DNA from: Zancudomyces culisetae
Taxonomy: Eukaryota > Kickxellomycota > Harpellomycetes > Harpellales > Legeriomycetaceae
Direction of reading: 5' to 3'
Assembly: GCA_001969505.1 (NCBI GenBank)
Contig: LSSK01000168.1
Span: 35,225-53,918 of the forward strand
DNA length: 18,694 bases
Below the pieces are notes generated by a model. That model was given only the letters and a program-made list of their open reading frames with translations. It was not told the origin of the DNA and searched no databases. Each line of letters opens with the position of its first letter. Position 1 is the first letter of the stretch. Positions 1 to 8,688 of the stretch are shown one piece after another. A program made the position numbers and the translations under genes.

Positions 1-1
1 T

Positions 2-562
2 GGGGGTGGGGGTGAAAGTAAAGACTTTGTGTTTGTTATTGGCGCCACAAATCGACCCGATCTTCTTGACTCAGCACTGCTCAGACCTGGGAGATTTGAC
101 AAAATGATATATTTGGGTGTGCCTCAGACGCACGAATCCCAGTTCAAAATTTTGACTGCACTTACTAGAAAATTGGTTCTGGAGAGCAACAAGGAGGACA
201 CTCTGGAGCAAGTTTCCAACTTATGCCCCTTAAACTTGACTGGTGCTGATTTGTATGCGTTGTGTGCTGATGCTCAGCTCAAGGCTACCATAAGAACTAT
301 TCAAAACATTGACAAAAAAGTTGAGGAGTATACTATATCAACTCAGCTAAGTGAGACACGTGATGAGCACGGTGGTGGAAATGATGGTGGTGGTGGGAAT
401 GGAAGCAAATTACAATATTATTTGGACAATATAGCTGATAAAAACGACCTAAAAGTCGTTTTGACCAAGCAAGATTTTCTGGACGCACTGAGCGAGCTGG
501 AGCCTAGTGTCTCGTTTAACGATTTAGAGAAATATCAAGCCCTTAGATCTAAATTCCAGTAG
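2..562 (+). CDS. PEX6: Peroxisomal AAA+ ATPase Pex6, C-terminal part (N-terminus outside window)
   Basis: Pex6 partners with Pex1 in the AAA+ motor that extracts the import receptor Pex5 from the peroxisomal membrane. The frame is open from base 2 and gives about 186 residues; the ATG/Walker A/Walker B part lies upstream of the window. Visible are the sensor-1 segment GATNRPDLLD, the second-region-of-homology stretch LLRPGRFD with the arginine-finger region, and the C-terminal lid motif LTGADLYALC. The final segment, SVSFNDLEKYQALRSKF, matches the conserved Pex6 C-terminus (human ends in a similar SVSxxEL..Y...RKF pattern), which separates it from Pex1, Cdc48 and other AAA proteins. Two glycine runs are odd: one at the window edge just before sensor 1, another (EHGGGNDGGGGNGSK) between the lid and the last helices. 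The gene converges on FRS1, with 275 nt between the stop codons. No intron is seen in this part. Confidence 0.93.
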   Translation, partial: GGGGESKDFVFVIGATNRPDLLDSALLRPGRFDKMIYLGVPQTHESQFKILTALTRKLVLESNKEDTLEQVSNLCPLNLTGADLYALCADAQLKATIRTIQNIDKKVEEYTISTQLSETRDEHGGGNDGGGGNGSKLQYYLDNIADKNDLKVVLTKQDFLDALSELEPSVSFNDLEKYQALRSKFQ

Positions 563-756
563 ATGACGACAGCATCAATACCTAGCTGTACGAGTTTAGT
601 CGACCATAAAGTGGTTTGACTTTGACAATCTGGAAAGAGAGAAAGGGATTGTGATAGCGATAGTAATATTGATAGTGGTGTAGAGATTGGGAGAGTTACG
701 AGTTTGGGTACCAAAAAATTATTTTTCCAGTTGTTCATATATATTTTTTTGATGTG

Positions 757-762
757 TTTATT
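757..762 (-). promoter_or_regulatory. Candidate poly(A) signal for FRS1
   Basis: TTTATT on the plus strand reads AATAAA on the minus strand, about 76 nt after the FRS1 stop codon. The spacing is reasonable for a fungal 3' UTR, but the motif is short and the region AT-rich. Confidence 0.35.
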
Positions 763-804
763 TGAAGAGTTGAGAGTGAGAAAAAAAAAGAATTGCTAAA
801 TATT

Positions 805-810
805 AATAAA
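805..810 (+). promoter_or_regulatory. Candidate poly(A) signal for PEX6
   Basis: AATAAA lies 242 nt after the PEX6 stop codon, in an A-rich stretch just before the FRS1 3' end. In AT-rich DNA this hexamer is common by chance, so the call is weak. If real, the PEX6 transcript would run nearly to the FRS1 stop codon, giving convergent 3' ends that overlap. Confidence 0.3.
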
Positions 811-837
811 GAAAAAAAAGAGGAGGATGAAAACAAA

Positions 838-2862
838 CTAAACAAATGGCTCTATATTGATTTCGAATGTCGAAACAGGATATTCCAAGCTAAAGTTGCC
901 CAATACATTTGGATGCAAAATGCCAATAGATCCCAAAACAACATTATCATTATAGACAATATGAGCACCACGCTTTGGCAAGTACATTCCACCACCTTCG
1001 CAGTCGTTTTGTTCATCATCTATAGGTCTCAAGAAATAGTTGGACACGTTCAACATCGCCATTACCCGATCCAGAATGCCTTGTACCAATTCAAATTTGG
1101 CGCTTTTGTTGCTGTAAGCTACACACAATCTTTTTTCGTTTCTGGCCATTCGCTCCTTGGTGCTATCCTTCAGTACAACATCTCCGACTTCAAATACCTT
1201 GAATGGGAGAGCGATGCCCTTGTTTTCTCTTATTGTCTTTAGTACTCCTGGAAGCAAAAGAGTGCGACATACCTGGTATTCAATTGTCATTGGGTTGGCC
1301 AAAACTACTGCTTCATTTCCACCATCCTTTCTTTGTAGCATCTTAAAAAGTTCATCATGGCTACACAGCGAGAGTGGCAACACTTCTATGAATCCTGAAT
1401 ATGCCAGCTCGTGTCGAATTAGCCTACCCAACTTGTTGAGAGGCAATGGTTTACCAACTGTGGCCAGCTCTATCATCGCACGTGGGATTTTGTTGTATCC
1501 AAATGAGATTGCAATGTCCTCAATTATATCGCAGCTGTGGATAATATCTGCCCTGGTTGGTGGAACTTCTACCGATATCAACTCGCCTTTTATTGGCTCA
1601 GATCCTTGCATTGTGATGCTGTCAGCATTTGGTGCAAGTGGATGCTTTCCCAGAGTTCCTTTAAGCCCTGCCTTATCCAAATACCCGAGTATTTCTGATG
1701 AATTCAGGTCTACCCCAATCAAACGGTTGACATAGTCGCTGTCTACCTCAAATACGCGTGGTGTGAAGTCTGGTGTAGTCTGAACTTCACCATTTGGATA
1801 AACAATATCGACAGGCTCTACTGCGTATTTATCATCACAGTATACACTGAACATTGTTGTGATGACGTTGAGTACTATGTTGGCCTTTGTCAAATCCGTT
1901 GCTGTGATCTCAATAAGCACGTTTTTAGTGTCCAACGTAATCTTACTATGATTACTGTTGATTATTGGTGGCAAACTCAGAACCACATCGTTGCTGTCTG
2001 TAACCAATGGATACACAGGCTTATCGCGGATTATATCCAAAAAGCGCTTTAGGTGTGCATCGCTCTCGTACAGCTTGAACAGCTCAACTGCATCGTACTC
2101 TTGTGTTTTGTTCAGTGGAACGAATTTTATTTTTTCTGGTACTCTCGCACTGTATGTAAATGGTGCCTGTACTGTATCCAAATCATGTGTTCCAATAGAT
2201 ACTAGACTTCTTTTTCTGCATATGTTCATATGTAGCTTATCTTGTAGGTCAATGAATGACTTGTATCTGTCTGGTGTAAATGTAACGTTTCGTAAAATGG
2301 CGCCAACCACGTATTGTCGGACCTGTTTTACGCTCTCTTCCGCCCTTATTTTTAGTCTTTCTCCACTCGCATTCTCTTTTAACTTATATACTGGCGTATT
2401 TTCATTTCCAAGGTAAATAGATAATCCCCTCTCGAGTCCTTCAATACACAACAAGTCATATCGGTTAGCTGGAATATCGATCTTCATCATTTCCCTCTCA
2501 TCCTCAATACTCTATAATTTGATTATTTTTATGATAAGAGTTAAAAATTTTCAAAAAAAAAGATATTTAATCCGCAAAATGTTCCAAATGCAATAAAAAC
2601 ATATTCTTTACATCTTCCTCGTACTCAACTCCAAATTCAAAGCACAAATCTTCGAATTCCTCTTTAGCTATTTGCGTTACAGTTGTTTAGTTGTTTTTTA
2701 AGTGTTTCTACTCCGTGCTGGAGCCAAAAGTATTAAAAATAAATGCTCCCAGACGTAAATGTTTTTTTTCTCTTTCCTCCTAGATTATATATTTTGAAAC
2801 TTACTGAATTCCCTTCCAAGGTACTTGAACAGATTCAGCTTATCTACCAAAATTGACGGCAT
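838..2862 (-). CDS. FRS1: Phenylalanyl-tRNA synthetase beta subunit, cytosolic (3 exons)
   Basis: This is the beta chain of cytosolic PheRS, which with the alpha chain forms an (alpha-beta)2 enzyme charging tRNA-Phe. My model is complement(join(838..2511, 2612..2667, 2805..2862)), giving 595 residues, the usual length of the family (yeast Frs1 595). Exon 1 starts at 2862 with MPSILVDKLNLFKYLG; exon 2 carries EEFEDLCFEFGVE, the conserved N-terminal motif; exon 3 carries KIDIPANRYDLLCIEGLERG. Intron 1 (2668-2804) has donor GTAAGT and acceptor AAATAG in phase 1; intron 2 (2512-2611) has GTAAAG and TTATAG in phase 0. An in-frame TAG at the second acceptor shows that the long exon cannot simply extend upstream. 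Further on come the B3/B4 region (with GTHDLDT, PPIINSNHSKIT), the B5 region with PPTRADIIHSCDIIEDIAI, and the catalytic-like core to the end EINIEPFV. Family assignment is very secure; the splice model is supported by homology, frame and length but not by transcripts. Confidence 0.95.
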
Positions 2863-3453
2863 TCTTTATATCCCACTCCAATCTCTTTGTTCAAAATCAC
2901 AAATTTTTTTCAGGTCTTTAATAATTTAATAGTCAACAAACAGTAATCCCTAAGAATTGTATAGCTTGTTTTTGTTTTTTTTATAACCAAAATTGCTTTG
3001 TTTTGTAATATTTTGTTATTATGAAATACCACAAACTCGTAAATTGAAAAAAAAAGCTGTTCTTGCCAAAAATTAGTGTAAATTTGCAACTAAATCAATC
3101 ACTTAAATCAAAGTCAATCCCAGTCCAATTAACCAGCTATAGAGTAAAAAAAAATTTTTTCCACCAAAATCACTCCCAAATTTTGTGATGAAATCACAAA
3201 ATCAATCATTTGCGAAATGGTCAAAAGCTGCCATGTAAATGTGAAAATGAGTATATACCATCAAACTATTGTTAAATCATATCCGAATAAGCCGGCACTT
3301 AAAACAATCATCATAAGATAAATGCTTTAAAAGGTAATACAATACACATAAAATATAACAAACTAAAGTAAAACTTTTAATTAAAAACAAAATAAATACA
3401 AGCAGAACGCTAAAAAATAAAGAGCAAAAATAAAAGATATAAAAACGGCAGGC
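2863..3453. other. Intergenic region: FRS1 upstream / KDM8-like downstream
   Basis: These 591 nt lie between the FRS1 start codon and the JmjC gene's stop codon, both on the minus strand. The region is strongly AT-rich with several poly-A/T tracts. It must hold the FRS1 promoter and the JmjC gene's 3' end, but I see no ORF, RNA gene or repeat, and no promoter motif I would defend. Confidence 0.6.
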
Positions 3454-5554
3454 TTAGAACCACATACTAATACTGATGCTTGTTGAGAGCGATCTTAGAT
3501 AATGCCAGTATCGGGGCTAAGGATGTACAAAATATCAATCTTTTTTTTTATATAGGGTTACATAAGACCAGCTAGACAGCTGATCCAAATAAAAGTGCAG
3601 CGAAGAAAAACTTACAGGGATAAATAGAAGATCTCCTGGTCTTACAACACATTCCAAGTACTCAATATGTTCAAAAAGTGGAAACTTGATGTAGTCAGGG
3701 TGTTCTGCATCAACCTATAAATACATAAATGAACAAAAATAACCGCAATTATGGTATGTACAATAGTGCAATATCCAGATGCTAATAAAAGAGCAGTCAT
3801 TACCATGCTTGAGTTTTCCAGCAACGAATCGCAAGGGTGAGGATACACCTCTGTGGAGTACTTTGGATGCACTAGTTTGACGTATTTCTCACCAACTACT
3901 TGGGAATATATATTGAAGTATTTATCGTAATGCAGCGGGGAAACTGTATTTTCCGGACCAATCCAAACGTTAAACTTTACTTCATCGTTGTTATAATCAC
4001 TACTTCGATTATTGTTTACATAGCAATAATCAGGAATTAAGAAATCGTTTTTTAGCTTTGGGACCTGAGAAAACAGATTGTGCTGGGCTAAATACACAAT
4101 GGGCCTTGAAGAGTTATCACTCATTAACACATTATCCAAAAAGTCTCCAAAATATACTAATTTTTGTGACCAGGTAGAGTCTAAATATGTAGGCCCGATC
4201 TCAACAGGCACCACCCTGTAACTTCCCACCGTTTCCCGAAGGTATTCCATATTTGACCATCTCGTGGGCCCATTAAAAGCTCCCCAATGTGTTATGGCAT
4301 TTTCAATAATGAATGGGTACTGATCTTCTTGGGGCAAGTTAACTATATTAGAAAACTCAAGAACAGTCAGAGGCACCTGATATCTCTTTACCTGATGTCT
4401 CAAAATTGGAGGTTTTTGGGCTAATAGTTTTGATACTTTTGTGTTTGAAGGGCCCAATGCGTCAAAAATCTCATTTAAAGATCCGATTTCACCGTCTTTT
4501 GCAAGGTACTTAGCAGTGCGGGTGTGACTTTTGGCATAATTCTCGAAATCGTAAAGCGCTTTAACAAATCCTATCAATTTATGGATATACTCTAACCTCC
4601 ACCCAACAGCTCCAGAAACTATTATGGATAAGTCTAACATCTTTAACAATTTTAAGTTGGCCATAAAAAGGTCGTCCCATTTCGTTAGGCCACGTAACAG
4701 TGAGCCTGAATATTCTTCCAAATTGCTTAAGAGGTAGTAATATACATATATAATCACGGAATTTGAGTAAAGAATATTCCATTTAATGTCAACATCTTTG
4801 TATGGAACGCTTTTTATCCCTATTTTTGATAAATCGAGCAGTATTTCACGTAATTCTAGAACCGTACAATCAACACCAAACTTCGTATTACTCCCTAGAC
4901 CAGACATCTCATCCACATCCAGGTTATCTGCAGAGTTTCTATCAAAAAAACTCGCTCTTTGCATATCGCAGTTTGTAGCGTTTATTTTCTCTCTGCAAAC
5001 CTTTGTCATAAAAGCTCCTTCATTGTAAGGGTGGGCATCAACGGTTGGATTCACCGGCATCGGTAATTCTAACCGAGTCCGCTTTCTTGTATATACGTCG
5101 CCCCCAGCCATGTTTCGTGTGTTTTTTAGTACCGATTGAGATTCAAATCTCTTGTATCCCTTGTAAAATTTACTTAGCAGATTAGAATAAAGAGAGTAAA
5201 CGTGTATATCCTTAATTTCCTCATCTAGTTTTAATATTATCTCTTTTGTGTTAAATTGCTTGTTCTAAGACCCTCTTAGATAAAATTGAAAATAAAAAAA
5301 TAACAGTGAAATGTTTGACATGAATATGCCTGTATTGAATGCAATATGGCCCAATATACCATCAAAGATAGCGAAATTCAGCTTCGCTTTTAATAAAACC
5401 AAATTTAACTGTTCTTTCGCTGACTCAACATATTACAAGTCTGAAGATTGCATGTTCTTGGCTTACATTTTTTTACATCTTCATTCAGGAGCCTAAAAAG
5501 GTCGGCAACCTCTTTGTAAGAAAACAGCCCTAAAATCGAATTAAGCTGTGGCAT
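3454..5554 (-). CDS. KDM8: JmjC-domain 2-oxoglutarate/Fe(II) oxygenase, KDM8/JMJD5 type (4 exons)
   Basis: KDM8/JMJD5 proteins are Fe(II)/2-oxoglutarate oxygenases; the human protein hydroxylates arginine residues, and its histone demethylase activity is disputed. My model is complement(join(3454..3516, 3616..3714, 3804..5264, 5477..5554)), 566 residues. The JmjC domain covers about residues 320-566: VPVEIGPTYLD, YLAQHNLFSQVPKLK, FNVWIGPENTVSPLHYDKY with the HxD iron ligands (about H471/D473), then GEKYVKLVHPKY. Exon 3 gives VDAEHPDYIKFPLFEH and LLFIP; exon 4 gives PRYWHYLRSLSTSISISMWF with the third iron ligand, His (about 551). Introns 2 and 3 (3715-3803, GTAATG/TATAG; 3517-3615, GTAAGT/CTTAG) are both phase 0 and restore the family's C-terminus. 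Intron 1 (5265-5476, GTAAAA/TCTTAG) is less sure, but joins MPQLNSILGLFSYKEVADLF to a frame open upstream of the ATG at 5111, and the joined N-terminus resembles that of human JMJD5. An in-frame TGA precedes the ATG at 5554. It is longer than the human protein (416 aa), with extra sequence in the N-terminal half. Confidence 0.9.
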
Positions 5555-6089
5555 AATAGAGCAGAGCTGATATAGTCTATAGCTGGCTAGGGTGTCCGAG
5601 AAGCCAAATCAAAAATTATTGACTCGTTTTAAGCTTGCAAAACCATTGTTGTGTTTATTAGATATAACACGATGGCTTGCCGACTAATCTGATCGTTCAC
5701 TCTTTTTGTCCATGTATGTTTCAGCCATTTTTGAGAAGGTAGAAAGGCAACGTCCAATGAAGTGTAGCTGCCTGAGTTTCGAAAAAAAAGCATGAGGTTG
5801 GATAATTTGTATCCCTCTTTAATAGTTTGGTTGGATTGGATAGCTTTTTCACAACTATTCAGGCGAATATGTAGAAAGGAAACATTTTGGATACCACTTA
5901 TTTGCCAATAAACTGGCCTCAAAGAAATTTGTAGCTATTATGTTTGAAATACAACAGACTTTATGTAACGAAAATAAAACACTTCTAAGCAACAAAATCT
6001 GCTGGAAAATCAACATTTCCTCTAAATGAAATAACACATAATAATTTTTTAAAATCAAATCAAAGCTCGGCTAGAATCTCGATTAAAGG
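5555..6089. other. Divergent promoter region between KDM8-like gene and EMC2
   Basis: This 535-nt spacer separates the start codons of two genes transcribed away from each other, so it should carry both promoters. An open frame of 97 codons on the minus strand (5629-5922) has no recognisable motif and I do not treat it as a gene. I see no RNA gene or notable repeat. Confidence 0.55.
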
Positions 6090-7509
6090 ATGTCTTATCT
6101 ATCGACTACGCAAACAATTGAACGCTTAGAGGCTCTTGGAAAGTCAGGGGAGAGACTTCCGCATCGAGTTTTGGATCTAGGAATCCCACTATTGCAATCT
6201 GGGAACATCTGGAAGGTCGGAGACCGAGGTACGGTTGATTTTTAAATCCAGTAAAAGATTCTATAATCATTAGAGCTTTACAAACGATATCTTTTATTTT
6301 TAATACATCTAATAGCATGGCAGGTGATCGAACAAATAACTGTGGCTGCAATTGATTTGGGGAATTACGAGATTGCAAAGGTACATGGCACTAAATTTTT
6401 AAGCAGATATAGCTATTTGACATGTACATATAATCTATTGTTATTTCTAAATGTGCGCCTAAGATTATTTATAACTTTTTTTTGTCATTATCAAACGACA
6501 GAATTCCATTAAAGAACTCGAGAAGAAGTTTGCAGGTTCTCTCAGAATTGAAAGACTGAAAGGATTGCTTCTAGAATCTACGGGCAAAGTTGATGAAGCA
6601 AAAGAAAAATACAATCAGCTCCTCGATGATGAACCTACAAACACTGTAAGTTACCTCATCTATACGTTTCGCTCTTTTATATTAGGAATATGTACGAATC
6701 GATGTCTCATAATAACTGAGCTTTATTTTTTTGATTTTAGGCAATTCTGAAACGAAAAATAGCAATATTGATGTCACAGAACAAAATTATGGAGGCAATA
6801 AAGGCCCTTGTGAGTTTCGTTGATATATACAGTACTGATACAGAGGCTTGGATTCAACTATGCTTACTCTACCTAAATGAACACATGTACGTATCTATAG
6901 GCTTATTGCTTACTGAAAATATATGCCCACATAACATAAAATTTAAACATTTATTCGTTAAGCTAACAAAAGGAGTCACCGCTACTCTTTGTATAGGTAC
7001 ACACAAGCTGCATTCTGTGTCGAAGAGCTCATAATCCAGAAGCCAGATAACCATTTCTATCACCTGAAATACGCAGAGGTACTACTATTAACCTGCTACT
7101 AATTACACTTTATTTTAAACTGAGAAATGTCTATTACTGTTAGATCCAATATTCCCTTGGGAATACCGAACTCGCCTTGAAGTACTTTTTGCGGGCAGTC
7201 GAGTTGTGCAAAGATAACATCAGAGGACTTTATGGCATGAAATTATGTGCAAAAAAATTACTAGCCGACTCAAAAACCCAATCGAAGTCCAGAAAATTCG
7301 AATCTGTATCCAGATCAGGCGAGATAAGCACAGAGACGCTAAGTAACTTGAGTTTGCTTGCTGCTGAACGCCTTCATCACTGTTATTCCAATTACAAGCA
7401 AGTAAATAAGTTTTCTGATGAGATCTATGAAAAATCAGATATGGATAACGCTTTACTAAACCCAACACCCATGTGCAAACTTGTTGTAGAAAGGTGGTTA
7501 AAACTGTAG
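6090..7509 (+). CDS. EMC2: ER membrane protein complex subunit 2, TPR protein (6 exons)
   Basis: EMC2 is the cytosol-facing TPR subunit that scaffolds the ER membrane protein complex, an insertase for tail-anchored and multi-pass proteins. My model is join(6090..6228, 6316..6380, 6502..6645, 6741..6886, 6997..7078, 7144..7509), 313 residues (human EMC2 297). Exon 1 ends in KVGDR and exon 2 continues AWQVIEQITVAAID, matching the family pattern GDxxWxxxEQVxIAALD. Exon 3 has a TPR-like GKVDEAKEKYNQLLDDEPTNT; exon 4 has ILKRKIAIL and TEAWIQLCLLYLNEH; exon 5 has YTQAAFCVEELIIQKPDNHF; exon 6 has IQYSLGNTELALKYFLRAVE. Intron phases 1, 0, 0, 2, 0 all keep frame, and every acceptor is TAG or CAG. Four of the five donors begin GTAC rather than GTAA. 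For intron 1 a second choice (donor at 6216, acceptor at 6321) also keeps frame but uses a poorer donor and fits the alignment less well. No membrane segment or signal peptide is seen, as expected. Confidence 0.93.
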
Positions 7510-7917
7510 TTTTTTTCCATTTTTCTGTAAAATTACTATTTTTTTTTTGGTATGAACATTAAGGTTTGTTACAACCAATAAAGCGTGACCTGTTGTGAAT
7601 TGTGTGACTCAGGCTTGGAAATGTCTTTTTTTTTTTGCAAAATGTGAGTAGAAACTTCTTGCCATCTACCACCAATAAAAACTGAGTGCGCTGTCTTCGT
7701 TTTCCACTGGATTCCATTACCAACGTTCTCACAAAAATTACTCGATTCCCCAACAACGAGTCCCAAATAATCAAAAATGCTTGAACGCTTCGATTCTTAT
7801 AAACACATCAAAGGACAAAAACCAAAATCAAATAAATAGAAACGAATCTTACCCCCCATTCACTGTTTCTAGATTTAGGAAAGGCTAATTTTTTAAGTCG
7901 ACCCGCAAACGGATGAA
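7510..7917. other. Intergenic region: EMC2 3' end and RING gene 5' region
   Basis: These 408 nt separate two genes on the plus strand. They hold a candidate EMC2 poly(A) signal near the left end, several T-runs, and the 5' leader of the RING gene. Two overlapping minus-strand open frames here are AT-rich, lack motifs and are not called. Confidence 0.55.
7577..7582 (+). promoter_or_regulatory. Candidate poly(A) signal for EMC2
   Basis: AATAAA starts 68 nt after the EMC2 stop codon and is followed by a TTGTGTGA-type GT-rich stretch and a T-run about 20-50 nt on. This is a plausible arrangement for a 3' processing site, judged on position only. Confidence 0.4.
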
Positions 7918-7921
7918 ATGA
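7913..7921 (+). promoter_or_regulatory. Two-codon upstream ORF overlapping the RING gene start
   Basis: The sequence ATGAAATGA contains a Met-Lys-stop reading frame whose stop codon overlaps the main ATG (7918-7920) in another frame. Scanning ribosomes would meet the upstream ATG first, so leaky scanning or termination-reinitiation would set output of the RING protein. The overlap is plain in the sequence; any regulatory effect is inference. Confidence 0.45.
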
Positions 7922-8688
7922 AGAAAGTATTTGCTCCTAGAGACGGTTATAGGGGCAAAATCAACGAAAAAAACGTAATAGATAATTCATCAAGCGAGGA
8001 AGGATCTGAAAATTTAGAATGTAATCTCTACCAGAGTTCTAGTAAACCCCGAAAAAGTACAGGATACATCTTGAATTCACAACCTGAATCAGATAATGTA
8101 AAAATAATGAACGGTAAGAGCCAAGCTGCTTCTAAGCGCAAAAGTGAGCAGGCTGGACTGGACCTAAATAACGTACAGCCTATGGAATCTACTGAAATAA
8201 CTGAGCTCAATAGCACTTATCCAAACCAGTATGAAAAAAATGATCATTATGCTTCCAAAACTAGTAAAAGACTCAAACCTGGTGATGAATCCTCCTCTAG
8301 CCAGTATTTAGACATAGAGACCAATGACGAACAATGCATCTTAATCGAGAGCAATAAGGATGATACAATAATTTTAGATAATAGCTCGCCCATACAGCTG
8401 GATAGTCCAGTCTTGGAAAAATCTCATGTGGATCTTGACACTGATGCTGAATCTTCGAATTCTCTCTCAAAAACGAATAAAGAAGAACCCAAGTATGCTA
8501 CACTACGATGTTCCATATGTCTGGAGCGACCTAAAAATGCGGTGGCTTTAAGTAAATGTGGCCATGTCTTTTGTGAAGAATGTATTATGACAATTTCTTC
8601 GTTGAACAAGGCTTGCCCTGTGTGTAGAGTAAAATTTTCAGAGTCAAACATTATTTCATTTCAGTTTAAAACCAAGAAAATATGCTGA
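7918..8688 (+). CDS. C-terminal RING-finger E3 ligase, probable SUMO-targeted type (Slx8/RNF4-like)
   Basis: The 256-residue protein has a low-complexity, Ser/Asn/acidic-rich N-terminal region and a C3HC4 RING at about residues 198-236: CSIC, then CGHVFCEEC, then CPVC, with all eight zinc ligands present. Two short hydrophobic-acidic stretches precede it, CILIES (140-145, followed by Asn-Lys-Asp-Asp) and TIILD (150-154). These look like tandem SUMO-interacting motifs. A C-terminal RING after clustered SIMs is the layout of SUMO-targeted ubiquitin ligases (RNF4, fission yeast Slx8/Rfp1), which ubiquitylate SUMOylated nuclear proteins. A basic patch (SKRLK, 116-120) could be a nuclear signal. 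The start at 7918 is the first ATG after an in-frame TAA at 7894. No intron is needed. RING is certain; the STUbL role is inferred from layout, because RING sequence alone does not fix function. Another nuclear RING protein remains possible. Confidence 0.88.
   Translation: MKKVFAPRDGYRGKINEKNVIDNSSSEEGSENLECNLYQSSSKPRKSTGYILNSQPESDNVKIMNGKSQAASKRKSEQAGLDLNNVQPMESTEITELNSTYPNQYEKNDHYASKTSKRLKPGDESSSSQYLDIETNDEQCILIESNKDDTIILDNSSPIQLDSPVLEKSHVDLDTDAESSNSLSKTNKEEPKYATLRCSICLERPKNAVALSKCGHVFCEECIMTISSLNKACPVCRVKFSESNIISFQFKTKKIC

Noticed and set aside
1157-1735. 192-codon plus-strand open frame (and another at 1958-2416)
   Set aside because: Both are antisense shadows of the FRS1 coding sequence, Ser/Thr-rich as expected from reverse reading; they match no family.
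5311-5496. 61-codon plus-strand open frame
   Set aside because: It is antisense to the first exon and first intron of the KDM8-like gene and has no features of its own.
5629-5922. 97-codon minus-strand open frame in the divergent promoter region
   Set aside because: No recognisable motif, lies between two well-defined start codons, and does not join in frame to either gene with good splice signals.
6216-6321. Alternative EMC2 intron 1 (donor after CTGGAAG, acceptor after GGCAG)
   Set aside because: It keeps frame, but its donor GTCGGA is poor and it removes the GDRxW residues that align with the conserved GDxxW of EMC2.
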